A DNA stretch of 64,000 bases from Psychromonas algicola (GCF_004378355.1 NZ_SNUB01000017.1:1-64000); one strand, 5' to 3'; shown: positions 8,854-18,327, numbered from the stretch's first letter. Notes: generated by a model not told the origin, from the sequence alone. Program-made: numbers and translations.

Positions 8854-9569
8854 TGTTAAAAGCAATTATTATTGATGATGAATTATATGCTCGTGAAGAG
8901 CTCAATGAACTATTAGTGGAGAGCAATGCTGTTGAGGTTATCGCTCAATGCTCTAATGCAATTGAAGGTTTAAAAGTGATTAATAGTTTAAAACCCGATG
9001 TTGTATTTTTGGATATTCAGATGCCGCAAATTACAGGTCTAGACTTAATCAGTATGCTTGACCCAGAGAGTATGCCTAAGATTGTTTTTGTGACAGCATA
9101 TGATGAATATGCTGTGACTGCATTTGAAGATAATGCTTTTGATTATTTGCTAAAGCCTGTTGAAAGCGATCGTTTACATAAAACATTAAAGCGTCTCAAG
9201 AATAATAATATTAGCCCATCTAATTATTCAGCAGTGGTTACTCATCATTTAGAGTTAATTCCTTGCTCTGGTTTCAATCGAATTATTTTATTGGAGCCTA
9301 ATAAAATAGAAATAGCGATGTCTGATCAAACTGGCGTTCATTTATTAACGGGAGATGAGACATTAACTGCAAGTTTATCGCTTAAAATTTTAGAGGAAAA
9401 AACAGAGTTAATACGTTGTCATCGGCAATATCTAGTCAATCCAATTTGTCTTCGTGAAATAAAATTATTAGATAACGGATCTGCTGAAATAATTACTCGT
9501 TCAGGCCTCAAAACGCCTGTTAGTCGACGTTATTTAAAAAAAATTAAAGATCGTTTTGGACTTATATAA
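8853..9569 (+). CDS. btsR: LytTR-family response regulator (BtsR-like)
   Basis: Transcription regulator of 238 residues (E. coli BtsR 239). The receiver domain spans residues 1-120, with acidic pocket Asp8/Asp9, phosphoacceptor Asp54 in FLDIQMP and Lys101 in LLKPVES. A LytTR DNA-binding domain occupies about 135-236 (IRCHRQYLVNP, LKTPVSRRYLKKIKDRF). The ATG overlaps the kinase stop codon. Its probable target sites are the three 20-bp-spaced repeats in front of the next gene. Confidence 0.9.
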   Translation: MLKAIIIDDELYAREELNELLVESNAVEVIAQCSNAIEGLKVINSLKPDVVFLDIQMPQITGLDLISMLDPESMPKIVFVTAYDEYAVTAFEDNAFDYLLKPVESDRLHKTLKRLKNNNISPSNYSAVVTHHLELIPCSGFNRIILLEPNKIEIAMSDQTGVHLLTGDETLTASLSLKILEEKTELIRCHRQYLVNPICLREIKLLDNGSAEIITRSGLKTPVSRRYLKKIKDRFGLI

Positions 9570-9592
9570 AGCGTTATTTTTATTCAGCTCAA

Positions 9593-9640
9593 ACCACTTA
9601 AAAGTTATATTAACCGTTTAAATCTCTATTTAACCGCTCT
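9593..9640 (+). promoter_or_regulatory. Three LytTR-type direct repeats upstream of the CstA-family gene
   Basis: ACCACTTA (9593), ACCGTTTA (9613) and ACCGCTCT (9633) start exactly 20 bases apart, so all face the same side of the helix. They resemble the E. coli BtsR element ACC(G/A)CT(C/T)A, which occurs as two copies with a 13-base spacer. A plausible -10 TATACT lies at 9675-9680 with a poor -35, as expected for an activator-dependent promoter. Binding by the adjacent regulator is inferred. Confidence 0.72.
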
Positions 9641-9716
9641 CTTTATTAACAACTGTTATTTAAAATCCAAACTTTATACTGTAATAACCAATCAGCTCAC
9701 TTAAAAGGACTTAATT

Positions 9717-11240
9717 ATGCTTTGGTTTTTATTTTGTTTAGGATTATTACTTGGTGGATACTTTCTTTACGGGCGTTTTGTAGAGAAAGTATTTGGTATC
9801 AAAAGTCAGCGTCAAACACCTGCTTATGCGAAGCATGATGGTGTTGATTATGTTGCAATGTCTACACCTAAAGTTTATTTAGTACAGTTACTTAATATAG
9901 CTGGTGTTGGTCCTATATTTGGACCTATTATGGGGGCTTTATATGGGCCTGCAGCAATGCTTTGGATTGTTGCTGGTTGCATATTTGCTGGTGGCGTACA
10001 TGATTATTTTTCTGGGATGTTATCTGTCCGTAATGGCGGGGCCTCAGTACCTGCTATAACTGGTAAATATTTAGGTAATAATGCAAAACATTTTATGAAT
10101 ATTTTTGCATTGGTATTATTGCTTTTAGTTGGCGTTGTTTTTGTTTCCGCCCCTGCAGGTATGCTTACGAATCTTATTAATGAACAAACCGATATGTCTG
10201 TTTCTTTATTAACAATGGTTGTTATTATCTTTACTTATTATGTTGTTGCTACAATAGTTCCTGTTGATAAAATTATTGGTCGATTCTATCCCTTCTTTGG
10301 TGCCTTATTAATATTTATGTCTATTGGTTTAATTACAGCAGTGTCACTTTCTAGTGATCATAGTTTGTTAGGTGATTATGAAATGAGCCAAATGTTTATT
10401 AATATGAATCCTAATGATTTGCCATTATGGCCTGCTTTATTTATTACCATTGCTTGTGGTGCCATTTCTGGTTTTCATGCAACGCAATCACCTCTGATGG
10501 CACGTTGTATTGAGAATGAAGGTGATGGGCGTTTTGTATTTTATGGTGCAATGATTGGCGAAGGTATTATTGCTCTTATTTGGTGTGCACTTGCCTTATC
10601 ATTCTTTGGTTCTGTTGAAGCCTTATCTGATGTTGTTGCTACTGGTGGTCCTGGTGCTGTTGTTTATGGTGCTTCTTTTGGACTATTAGGTGTGTTTGGT
10701 GGGATCCTTGCTTTCTTAGGTGTTGTTATATTACCTATTACTTCAGGTGATACCGCTTTTCGCTCAAGCCGTTTGATCTTATCTGAATATTTTAATATGG
10801 AGCAGAAATCAATCCGTAATCGTTTATTAATGGCATTACCTTTATTTATATTAGGGGCTATTTTGACTCAGGTTGATTTTGGTATTATTTGGCGTTATTT
10901 TGGTTTTGCAAATCAAACAACAGCGGTAATGATGTTGTGGACTGCAACAGCTTATCTTGTTCGCCATAATAAATTCCATTGGGTTGCAACGGTTCCTGCG
11001 ATGTTTATGACAGCCGTGGTGATTACTTTTATTTTGAATAATTCTACATTAGGCTTTGGGTTAGCAATACAAACAGCTACGGTTATTGGTATTTTAGCAA
11101 TGGTTGCGATTACAGTTTATGTTGTTATGAAATCTAAACATACACAATTTATTAACGAAAAGGGTGAGCGTTTAGATGATGATGGTATAGCGATTGATTG
11201 TAACGGAGTTGCAATACGCAAAGGATCTTCAGCGAGTTAA
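9717..11240 (+). CDS. CstA-family peptide/pyruvate transporter
   Basis: Inner-membrane protein of 507 residues with about 12-13 hydrophobic segments. The CstA signatures are clear: NIAGVGPIFGPIMGALYGP, FAGGVHDYFSGMLSVRNGG, GFHATQSPLMARC and SGDTAFRSSRLI. E. coli CstA and BtsT are about 700-716 residues; this is the shorter subfamily lacking the long C-terminal extension. Its placement behind a BtsSR-like pair, with repeats matching LytTR sites in its promoter, suggests control by carbon or pyruvate availability. Whether it carries pyruvate or peptides cannot be decided from sequence. Confidence 0.9.
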   Translation: MLWFLFCLGLLLGGYFLYGRFVEKVFGIKSQRQTPAYAKHDGVDYVAMSTPKVYLVQLLNIAGVGPIFGPIMGALYGPAAMLWIVAGCIFAGGVHDYFSGMLSVRNGGASVPAITGKYLGNNAKHFMNIFALVLLLLVGVVFVSAPAGMLTNLINEQTDMSVSLLTMVVIIFTYYVVATIVPVDKIIGRFYPFFGALLIFMSIGLITAVSLSSDHSLLGDYEMSQMFINMNPNDLPLWPALFITIACGAISGFHATQSPLMARCIENEGDGRFVFYGAMIGEGIIALIWCALALSFFGSVEALSDVVATGGPGAVVYGASFGLLGVFGGILAFLGVVILPITSGDTAFRSSRLILSEYFNMEQKSIRNRLLMALPLFILGAILTQVDFGIIWRYFGFANQTTAVMMLWTATAYLVRHNKFHWVATVPAMFMTAVVITFILNNSTLGFGLAIQTATVIGILAMVAITVYVVMKSKHTQFINEKGERLDDDGIAIDCNGVAIRKGSSAS

Positions 11241-11284
11241 ATTATTCCGCTTTGTCCTATCCTGAAATATCTTGTCAGTTTTAA

Positions 11285-11320
11285 TAAAAAGCCAATCTAT
11301 TTACATAGATTGGCTTTTTT
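11285..11320. terminator. Bidirectional terminator between convergent genes
   Basis: Near-perfect stem AAAAAGCCAATCTAT / ATAGATTGGCTTTTTT with loop TTAC. T runs on both strands let it serve the CstA-family gene (plus) and the DUF3622 gene (minus). Confidence 0.88.
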
Positions 11321-11348
11321 ACTATTTAGATTTTAACTTCAAAGAAGA

Positions 11349-11717
11349 TTAATCTTCGTCTTCATCGTAATCATATTCGTAATCATCATCTTCACTTGCT
11401 TCTAAGGCTAATGCGCGAGACTCTTCTCTTTTTGCTAAGAAAGCAGCATGTGAAGCTTCTTTTTCTGCTTGTGCTTTTGCTGCCGCTTCATTACGTACAG
11501 TACGACGTTCTGATTTACGAGCATTGGCTTGCTTTTGTTTTTCTAAAAATCCTGCTAATTCAGCTGTTGCCCATTCAATGGCTAAGGCTTCTGTTGCAAA
11601 ACCGTCTTGTTGTTTAGAGACACTGCTTCTGCGAGCACTAACACGACGGGTGATTTCTGCACTCCAGGTATTAGCGTCCTGTTTGATTTTGTAATCGAAC
11701 TTTTTTTGTTGGGTCAT
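11349..11717 (-). CDS. DUF3622 family protein
   Basis: A 122-residue soluble protein. Residues 1-60 (KFDYKIKQDANTWSAEITRRVSARRSSVSKQQDGFATEALAIEWA) match what I recall of DUF3622, a small family of unknown function found in Vibrionaceae and relatives. A basic Lys/Arg/Ala-rich coiled helix follows (about 65-105), then an extremely acidic tail of alternating Asp/Glu/Tyr. No catalytic motif is visible. The sharp change from basic to acidic suggests nucleic-acid or protein binding, but that is speculation. Confidence 0.75.
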   Translation of the reverse strand: MTQQKKFDYKIKQDANTWSAEITRRVSARRSSVSKQQDGFATEALAIEWATAELAGFLEKQKQANARKSERRTVRNEAAAKAQAEKEASHAAFLAKREESRALALEASEDDDYEYDYDEDED

Positions 11718-11792
11718 GAGCTATTCCTAGTTTAGACATTGATTATTTTAGGCGCGCGATAATAACACAGATTGTATGGATTCATCATCGAT

Positions 11793-12149
11793 TTATTTAC
11801 TGTTAATTTTAGCCCACTCAAAGCCTTCATTACTTTTAATGACAGAGGGCTTTTTAGCTTGTTTTTTTACAGTTGTTTGAGCTTGCGTATTTTGTGCTGC
11901 AAGAATACTGCGGATCAATTTTGTGGTTTCAGGATGCTTACTGCAAAAAGTTTTTAAATATAAAATCTCAACACGGCTTCTCGCCCAAGGTGTTTGGCGT
12001 AAAAATTTTAAGCAGGATTTTTGCGTTGGGTTATTCAAAAAGCATTTAATCCCTAACTTTTCTCCCATTGCATTCCATGTGTGTTTTGTTTGTAACTCAG
12101 TGAGTATTTGAGCTAATTTTATACCGTATAAAGGGTCGTTAGTTTGCAT
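11793..12149 (-). CDS. VF530-type (DUF2132) DNA-binding protein
   Basis: A 118-residue protein. Residues 1-68 contain the VF530/DUF2132 pattern: NDPLYGIKLAQILTEL, a MGEKLGIKCFLNNPTQKSCLKFLRQTPWARSRVEILYL core. The family is named for a Vibrio fischeri protein with a small helical DNA-binding fold. The C-terminal 45 residues are Lys/Gln-rich and look disordered. It lies minus-strand beside the DUF3622 gene, with 75 bases between them, possibly as one transcript. Confidence 0.82.
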   Translation of the reverse strand: MQTNDPLYGIKLAQILTELQTKHTWNAMGEKLGIKCFLNNPTQKSCLKFLRQTPWARSRVEILYLKTFCSKHPETTKLIRSILAAQNTQAQTTVKKQAKKPSVIKSNEGFEWAKINSK

Positions 12150-12338
12150 ATATCTTCGTCTTTTTTAAATCGTGTTATGTATTGTCTATAATTTATTCGG
12201 CTAGCTTACAGTATGTACAAATTAATGCTTAATTAAATCTGTTATTCACATAATAATAAGTATTAATTTTTATAGAAATAGTTCACTTATGGTGAATGAA
12301 AACATATGATGAGTGAATATTGATAGAGAGAGGTAATA

Positions 12339-12671
12339 ATGGCTTACATTCCAAGTAATTATAAAAGTTTAGAAAGTGATTATCGCGATAAAGCGCTAAA
12401 ACTGTTCCCTTGGGTTTGTGGAAAATGCGCTCGTGAATTTGCCTATTCAAATTTAAAAGAGTTAACCGTTCACCATATGGATCATGACCACAGTAATAAT
12501 CCAGCTGATGGCAGTAATTGGGAATTATTATGCATTTATTGTCATGATCACGAACATGATAAATATACACAAGCGGATTTATATGGAAGTCATGTTGAAG
12601 CGGGTGATGAGAATGTCGCCACAGCAACTTATAATCCGTTTGCTGATCTGCTATCTAAAATGAATAAATAA
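12339..12671 (+). CDS. yajD: YajD-like HNH nuclease family protein
   Basis: A 110-residue protein with a compact HNH zinc domain: Cys27/Cys30 (CGKC), His45-His46 at the start of HHMDHDHSNNP, and Cys65/Cys68 (CIYCHDHEH). It matches the YajD family in length and start (MAYIPSNY). The ribosome site AGAGAGG is strong. The substrate of YajD is not established; the HNH fold suggests a nuclease. A long frame on the opposite strand here is only its shadow. Confidence 0.9.
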   Translation: MAYIPSNYKSLESDYRDKALKLFPWVCGKCAREFAYSNLKELTVHHMDHDHSNNPADGSNWELLCIYCHDHEHDKYTQADLYGSHVEAGDENVATATYNPFADLLSKMNK

Positions 12672-12692
12672 CATCGCAATTATCTAACTGTT

Positions 12693-12724
12693 AAAAATAA
12701 AAAAGGGCACTTAAATAGTGCCCT
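12693..12724 (-). terminator. Terminator of the binding-protein gene
   Basis: Stem AGGGCACT / AGTGCCCT; on the minus strand it is followed by a long T-rich run, so it ends the leftward substrate-binding-protein gene. Confidence 0.85.
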
Positions 12725-12757
12725 AACAAATGGTTAATTTACCTTGTCTCTGGCTTT

Positions 12758-14062
12758 TTAATAACCCGCTCGTTTCATTTCTCGCGTTGCAATTTTTTGT
12801 GCGCTATCTAGTGCTTGTTCAACACTGATTTTTCCTTCAAGCGCTTCAGCTATTTTTTGTCCCGTTGTACCACCAATAGAAACAAACTCTGGAATTGCCG
12901 CAAATTGAATACCAGTATAAGGCGAAGGTAATAAGGTATTATTATTAGGATCCGCATTATAAACAGCGGTTAACTCGGCTTCTGCAAAATCACCCACTGC
13001 TTCTACATAGGCTGCTGTTTTATAAGTTGATAAGCGAGTTCCCGTTGGTACGCTTGCCCATCCATTTTTACTTGCCACTAATTTGATATAGTCTTTTGAT
13101 GTTGCCCAGTTAATGAATGTTTGTGCAGCATCTACATTAGCCGCTTCTTTAGGGATTGCCAATGACCATGACCAAAGCCAGCTAGCGCCTTTGGTAGTGA
13201 CTTGATAGGGTGCTTCAGTATAAGCCCAACGATCTGAAAACTTACTGTTAGATGAATCTGTTAAAAAAGAAGCTGCAACAGAAGCGTCAATCCACATCCC
13301 ACACTTACCTGCGCGAGACATTGCTAATATTTCAGTGAAACTATTGTTTTGTGAATCTGGTGGACCATATTTGGTCAGCAGGTCAACGTAAAAGGTCACC
13401 GCTTTATTCCAAGCACTACTATCAATATCTGGTGTCCAATCCATATCAAACCAACGGCCACCAAAACTATTTACAATAGTTGATACCAAGGCCATGTTGT
13501 CACCCCAGCCAGCTTTACCACGAATGCAGATACCGTAAACATCATTATCAGGATCATGCATTGCTTTTGCCGCTGTTTGTATATCATTCCAAGTTGGTCT
13601 TTGCTCAAAAGATAAGCCTGCTTTTTGTAACAAATCTTTACGGTACATTAGCATTGAACTTTCACCGTAGAAAGGAGCTGCATACAGTTTCCCTTCATAG
13701 GATAAACCATTCTTAATTGATGGAAGTAAATCGTTTACATCATAACTAGCGCTAGTTTGTAAAGGGATTAGCCAATCACGTTTTGCCCAAATTGGGGTTT
13801 CGTATAAACCGATAGTTACAACATCATAGCGTCCACCTTCAGAGGCGATATCTGCAATTGCTCGCATACGTAAACTACCTTCATTGTATACATGCCATTT
13901 TAATTTGATATCTGGGTGTTCACGTTCAAATTCAGGGGTCAGTTTTTGCATCTCTATCATATGAGAATTATTAACGGTTGCGATATTAAGATCTGTAGAT
14001 AAAGCACTTGTGCTTACTAAAGCCGATAACAAAGTCATTGAATATTTAGAAAGTTTTATCAT
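12758..14062 (-). CDS. Orphan ABC-type sugar/polyol substrate-binding protein
   Basis: A periplasmic protein of 434 residues with a signal peptide (about 1-22, cleavage near STSALS-TD). It has the type-1 sugar-binding fold: LTPEFEREHPDIKLKWHV, a DVVTIGLYETPIWAKRDWLIPL segment and the family signature around APFYGESSMLMYRKDLL. It most resembles the sorbitol/mannitol-type binding proteins (SmoE/MtlE). No permease or ATPase gene lies nearby. Instead it is divergent from a chemoreceptor, 244 bases away, so it may present a ligand to that receptor or serve a transporter elsewhere. Confidence 0.87.
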   Translation of the reverse strand: MIKLSKYSMTLLSALVSTSALSTDLNIATVNNSHMIEMQKLTPEFEREHPDIKLKWHVYNEGSLRMRAIADIASEGGRYDVVTIGLYETPIWAKRDWLIPLQTSASYDVNDLLPSIKNGLSYEGKLYAAPFYGESSMLMYRKDLLQKAGLSFEQRPTWNDIQTAAKAMHDPDNDVYGICIRGKAGWGDNMALVSTIVNSFGGRWFDMDWTPDIDSSAWNKAVTFYVDLLTKYGPPDSQNNSFTEILAMSRAGKCGMWIDASVAASFLTDSSNSKFSDRWAYTEAPYQVTTKGASWLWSWSLAIPKEAANVDAAQTFINWATSKDYIKLVASKNGWASVPTGTRLSTYKTAAYVEAVGDFAEAELTAVYNADPNNNTLLPSPYTGIQFAAIPEFVSIGGTTGQKIAEALEGKISVEQALDSAQKIATREMKRAGY

Positions 14063-14306
14063 TAGTTTTCGCCCTGATCATTTAATTTTTATGTAAAAGT
14101 TCATATAAATATAGCAAGCTTAAAATTTATGGTTGGATTTTATTTTTATAAGTGTAGATCTGTATCACATTGCTGGTTAAATTATTGTTTTGTAAACTTT
14201 GAAGCATGTCATATTAATTACTGTTTTTAATTGAAAAGTATTCTATCTTTAAAGATATTACTTCTATACACATTACAATTACTTAACTATCCGGTGATCA
14301 AAATTT

Positions 14307-16337
14307 ATGAAAATATTTAGCATTAATTTGTCGACTAAAATAACCTTAAGTTTTGCTGTGATAGGGTTGTTATTTATAGGAATGGTGCTTTTTAGCTTTG
14401 CGAATGGGAAACAAGTTATATCAGGGTTAACCTTGATTAATAATGAGTCTTCACCCGTTATTCGCGCTTCATCAAAAACCAATGAATTGGTAAAGGCAAC
14501 TGAACCGTTGGTCATGAAGTTGCTTCAAAGTGAAGCTTCTCAAGCTTACAAAACTGCAGCGGATAAATTAAATGCAAACAATGCATTAATTGCAACCACG
14601 CTTGATGAGTTTGCAAATATTAAGTTACACGGCGAGTTTTCAAGTACCGTTGAAAATACACTGACTCAGTTGAATACTGATATGGCAAGTGTCAAATCTA
14701 CAGCTTCTGCGTTGATTAAAAATCAAGGCAGTATAGTTGAAGCCATTGAAGAAACACATAAAATTGTGACCACACTTAATGAGTTAAGAGAAAAAATATC
14801 TCCACTCCTTTCTAATACTTTAATTGAACTGGAAGATGAAGCTGTTATTTCTGTTGTTAATGAAATCAACGCTTCGGTTATCTCTGGTATGTTAGTGATT
14901 GAGCGTATTGCCAATACAAAGTCTTTAGACGAATTACAACAAAATAATCGATTATTTGTTAGCTGGCAGAATACGCATTCCAACTTATTACCTTCGCTAA
15001 TTTTTGCTTCATCTGAAGCGGGTTTCCAAAGTTTTGTTCGTGAGTTATCTCAATTAACTTTATCGTTACTCGATGCCGTTGAAGGAGAAAAAGGATTACT
15101 CGCAATACAGGAAGCTGAGCTTAAGTTAATTGCAAAACAAAAAACTGACTTTGCTGCTTTACAGGCAAAAAGTGAGAGTGCAAGTAACCTCACTGGATTA
15201 TTATTAGAAAATTCTTTCGCGCAAAATAACGCGCTTTCTAACAACATTACACGCAATACTGAAAACCAAAATAATATTGGGATTGTTGTTGGTGTTTCGA
15301 TTTTATTTGCCATCGTGATTTTATCAATTGCAATGACACGCTTTATTCGTAATGCAATGAAACAAGTTATTAATGAATTGAATTGTTTATCAAAAGGGGT
15401 TTTGCGTAATATTCCAATTCCTAAATCGAACGATGAGTTTGGTCGCCTTAATGGTTACCTGATCGAAGTAGTCGATAATCTAAAACAAACGGTGCGTGAT
15501 ATTGAAGCATCTTCTAAACGTGTTGAGCAATCTGTTGATTCGGTGGTAAGCGGATCTCAAAGTACGCTTAAGATTGTACATCAACAAAAAAATGAATTGG
15601 ACATGGTTGCTGTTGCATTAGTTGAAATGAGCTCTACTGCGAAAGATGTTGCACAACATACTGAACAAACGCATGTTGCCGTGATGGATGCTGTAGCGCT
15701 TGCGAAAGATGGGCGAGATAAAGTACAGCTTAACTATAAAGGTATTGAGCAGGTTTCAGCACAAACGGATAAAACATTAACTGCTATAACTAATCTAAAT
15801 GACGGTGTTAAAAGTATTGAAAGCATTATTGATACTATTACTCAAATTGCTGAGCAAACAAACTTACTAGCTCTTAATGCTGCTATTGAAGCTGCACGAG
15901 CGGGAGAACAAGGTAGGGGATTTGCTGTTGTTGCTGATGAAGTACGTACTTTGGCGACAAGAACACAATCTGCAACGCTAGAAATTCAAGATAAAATCTC
16001 TTCAATGGTCGTTGATTCTCAATCCGCAGTAGAAGTCACCACTCAAAGTGAAGCGTTAGTGGGCGATAGTTTAGAACAAGCTAAACTAGCGGATGACATT
16101 ATTGCTAGTTTTGAAAGTAAAATGGCTGAAGTTCAAGACTTAAGTTACTTGATTTCAACAGCAGCAGAAGAGCAAGCAGCAACGGTTACAGAGCTTGACC
16201 AAAATATTAATAGAATTGCGTCTCTAGCCGACGAAACTAACCACAAAGCCGAATCTGCAAAAGACGAAGCAATGGGACAAATTGAAATCGCTAAAAATTT
16301 AGAGAGCAATGTGTCTAAATTCGTTTTTGAAAGATAG
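14307..16337 (+). CDS. Methyl-accepting chemotaxis protein
   Basis: Chemoreceptor of 676 residues. TM1 is about 9-31, a large helical periplasmic domain follows (about 32-322), TM2 is about 324-345, then HAMP, methylation helices and the signalling tip [20 protein letters not shown] and [16 protein letters not shown] (about 514-552). The periplasmic part has long heptad-like helices and may be a helical bimodular sensor, which in this family can bind either small ligands or binding proteins. The divergent sugar-type binding protein is a candidate partner. Confidence 0.92.
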   Translation: MKIFSINLSTKITLSFAVIGLLFIGMVLFSFANGKQVISGLTLINNESSPVIRASSKTNELVKATEPLVMKLLQSEASQAYKTAADKLNANNALIATTLDEFANIKLHGEFSSTVENTLTQLNTDMASVKSTASALIKNQGSIVEAIEETHKIVTTLNELREKISPLLSNTLIELEDEAVISVVNEINASVISGMLVIERIANTKSLDELQQNNRLFVSWQNTHSNLLPSLIFASSEAGFQSFVRELSQLTLSLLDAVEGEKGLLAIQEAELKLIAKQKTDFAALQAKSESASNLTGLLLENSFAQNNALSNNITRNTENQNNIGIVVGVSILFAIVILSIAMTRFIRNAMKQVINELNCLSKGVLRNIPIPKSNDEFGRLNGYLIEVVDNLKQTVRDIEASSKRVEQSVDSVVSGSQSTLKIVHQQKNELDMVAVALVEMSSTAKDVAQHTEQTHVAVMDAVALAKDGRDKVQLNYKGIEQVSAQTDKTLTAITNLNDGVKSIESIIDTITQIAEQTNLLALNAAIEAARAGEQGRGFAVVADEVRTLATRTQSATLEIQDKISSMVVDSQSAVEVTTQSEALVGDSLEQAKLADDIIASFESKMAEVQDLSYLISTAAEEQAATVTELDQNINRIASLADETNHKAESAKDEAMGQIEIAKNLESNVSKFVFER

Positions 16338-16369
16338 TCTTTAAAATACAGTTTATTCTTTTATTCAAC

Positions 16370-16393
16370 AGCACCTTTCAAAAGGTGCTTTTT
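16370..16393 (+). terminator. Terminator of the chemoreceptor gene
   Basis: Stem AGCACCTTT / AAAGGTGCT with a 2-base loop and a T5 tail. It separates the chemoreceptor from the small-gene island that follows. Confidence 0.88.
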
Positions 16394-16415
16394 AGTTTTA
16401 ATCCGCAAACAAATA

Positions 16416-16575
16416 ATACCAATTTTGTTAAATATATTATCTAAATTTTACGAAGAAAAAATAGTTTAATTCGAGGCGTAAATTGGCGTAAATGGGTTTC
16501 CTTTACGAAATTTATAACGAAGAAGTGGGCTGTTTTAGCCAGTAAAACAGATAAGCTATTTATCGTAATTGGTAT
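16416..16575. repeat. ATACCAAT repeat element, full copy 1
   Basis: A 160-base non-coding element bounded by ATACCAATT and AATTGGTAT. Its reverse complement aligns by eye along nearly its full length with the element at 61420-61581, including TTTCGTAAAGG and TTTACGCCTC blocks in the same order. No reading frame. It behaves like a MITE (non-autonomous mobile element) and fills most of the gap before the small-gene island. Confidence 0.82.
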
Positions 16576-16650
16576 AACATTGTACTTTAATAAAATGTAC
16601 CGTTAAGGTAATGTTCTCTTCATATAAATTTTTTTAACTTTCACGCCGAG

Positions 16651-17049
16651 ATGTTTATCCTAAATTTTCTGCTCATTTCTTTTATCTTTATTGGGTGTTA
16701 TTTTGTACTTTCTTTTATTGTGTACAGAACACCTAATTTTAAAAAAATAAAATGCTTTGAAGGGGAAGTTGTCTTTAAAGCTATTGAACTTCATTTTGAT
16801 TTAAGAGACTTTTTTGAAAAAAACTTACTAGGAAATCACTCGGTAATGCTCGCTTCAGAGGATATTCGTTTTTATATTAGTAAAAAAGATTGGCTTAAGC
16901 TTTGGGAAATTAAGCCACAACAATTAATTAAAATGGATTGTGGCTTAAACGTTAAAATTAGCACTCGACCATTGTTCTTTGGAGGTTATGGTGTATCGGT
17001 TATTGATGAAATTAAAAAAATAGAAACAAAAATTAAAATAATTAAATAA
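16651..17049 (+). CDS. Hypothetical membrane-anchored protein
   Basis: First gene of the plus-strand small-gene array: 132 residues, one N-terminal membrane helix (about 2-24), then a basic soluble domain of mixed strands (ISKKDWLKLWEIKPQQLIKMDCG). I do not recognise a family. The ribosome site is weak (CCGAG), so the start is uncertain; the second Met in frame would lose the membrane helix. Confidence 0.6.
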   Translation: MFILNFLLISFIFIGCYFVLSFIVYRTPNFKKIKCFEGEVVFKAIELHFDLRDFFEKNLLGNHSVMLASEDIRFYISKKDWLKLWEIKPQQLIKMDCGLNVKISTRPLFFGGYGVSVIDEIKKIETKIKIIK

Positions 17050-17134
17050 GATGCTTAACAATGATAATCTTTAAGTACTCTGTGAACCGCATAACAAGTT
17101 AATTTCCTTATAATTAAAAATAGGCACCACGCAC

Positions 17135-17590
17135 ATGAAGTTGATTTTTATCAGTCTGCTGTTTTTATTTACGAACCATTCCTTTGCTTTAGGACGTGTT
17201 GTTTCCTACGAAGAGGTTAATACATCTTTGTTTGCTTCAATAGAAAACATTGAAACCTGTGGTGATTGGCGAGTTAATGGAAAATTGGGTAATTTTAGAT
17301 TATTGACACTGTATTACTCAGGACAAAATTTGTTATTCGTTGATATCGTCGCTTTAAACGATTCTGAGACTCAAATGATACCTATTAAAGGTTTTACTTT
17401 TAAAGAAGTTAATAACGACCATGCCGATATTACAATCGATAATTTAGTATGTCATTCCCTAGCAATAAATAAAATACAGATTAATGCCACTGCAACAAAT
17501 GGGCATAATAACCAAGTTTTTAAATTTTCATTGATCATTGATGGTGAAAAAAACACCTATCAATACAAAGAAGATTTTAGCAATCAATAA
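17135..17590 (+). CDS. Hypothetical secreted protein
   Basis: 151 residues with a clear signal peptide (MKLIFISLLFLFTNHSFA, cleavage after residue 18). Two Cys (in ETCGDW and LVCHSL) could form a disulphide in the periplasm. The rest is predicted beta-rich. No family recognised; in the tandem array it fits the pattern of periplasmic small proteins seen in immunity loci, but no toxin partner is present. Confidence 0.65.
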   Translation: MKLIFISLLFLFTNHSFALGRVVSYEEVNTSLFASIENIETCGDWRVNGKLGNFRLLTLYYSGQNLLFVDIVALNDSETQMIPIKGFTFKEVNNDHADITIDNLVCHSLAINKIQINATATNGHNNQVFKFSLIIDGEKNTYQYKEDFSNQ

Positions 17591-17626
17591 CTTTATCTTA
17601 TATAACATCTTAGCCGGATATTAAGA

Positions 17627-17929
17627 ATGAAATCATTTATTCGTAAAGCGTTAACCTATAACCTTTTTTTGATTTACATATTCGCTTTAGGTGGGGTTTT
17701 ATATAAATTTACCTTATATCACGATTTACCAGTAGCCGCCGGTGAGGCCTATGGTATTGGTGATATTATCGATTTAATGTTTGCCTTAGTTGTTGTTGTA
17801 TTGTGGTTAACATCAATTGTATTCTCGCTAACTCATTGTTTGTTTTCTTTTAAAAGCAACAAATGGCTTTCTTTGAAGATGTTTTTATTGTCCACTTCTG
17901 CTTTGCTAGGTTACCTTTATATTAATTAG
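17627..17929 (+). CDS. Hypothetical small membrane protein
   Basis: 100 residues with three hydrophobic segments (about 11-30, 48-69 and 80-98) and a basic N terminus (MKSFIRKALTYN). It lies 36 bases after its neighbour. No family recognised. Similar compact three-helix membrane proteins are common in superfamily-type immunity loci, which is only a suggestion here. Confidence 0.6.
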   Translation: MKSFIRKALTYNLFLIYIFALGGVLYKFTLYHDLPVAAGEAYGIGDIIDLMFALVVVVLWLTSIVFSLTHCLFSFKSNKWLSLKMFLLSTSALLGYLYIN

Positions 17930-17976
17930 AATAATTTAATCAGCCTTCAATTTAGACCGTTATTAAAAATGAGAAA

Positions 17977-18327
17977 GTGATGCAACTAGATAAAAAGAAA
18001 GGGCCGTTAGATAAAATTAAAAGAACGGTGGTTATTACAATGGCTGCCGTTGCTTTTATATCAACATTAATAAAACTATTTACTTCCATTATAACCTTAC
18101 CTGATGATGCTTCTATTTTGCTTGTATTAAGATTTCCCCCATCATTTGACAATTTTATTGTGACAAGTGATTTATCTGGAATGATCGTTTTGATATTAGA
18201 TGAGAATGAATTGTTGGGGCGCTCATTTTATGAATTGACCACTGATTATATTTGGTGGATTTCTTTAAGTATCGTAGCCTTAAATAGCCTCTTTCAAAGA
18301 ATTAAAATAAAGAGTAAATCAGTTTAA
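17977..18327 (+). CDS. Hypothetical membrane protein
   Basis: 116 residues: a lysine-rich cytoplasmic N terminus (QLDKKKGPLDKIKR), one membrane helix about 17-38, a 50-residue acidic loop and a second helix about 88-105 (YIWWISLSIVALNSLF). It may start at GTG or at the ATG right after it. No family recognised. Confidence 0.6.
   Translation: MMQLDKKKGPLDKIKRTVVITMAAVAFISTLIKLFTSIITLPDDASILLVLRFPPSFDNFIVTSDLSGMIVLILDENELLGRSFYELTTDYIWWISLSIVALNSLFQRIKIKSKSV

Noticed and set aside
11396-11617. Plus-strand frame within the DUF3622 gene
   Set aside because: Leucine-rich shadow caused by the Glu/Ala/Lys codons of the real minus-strand gene.
12283-12627. Long reading frame opposite yajD
   Set aside because: It is antisense to a clear HNH protein with a strong ribosome site, and its His-rich translation is the mirror of the zinc domain codons.
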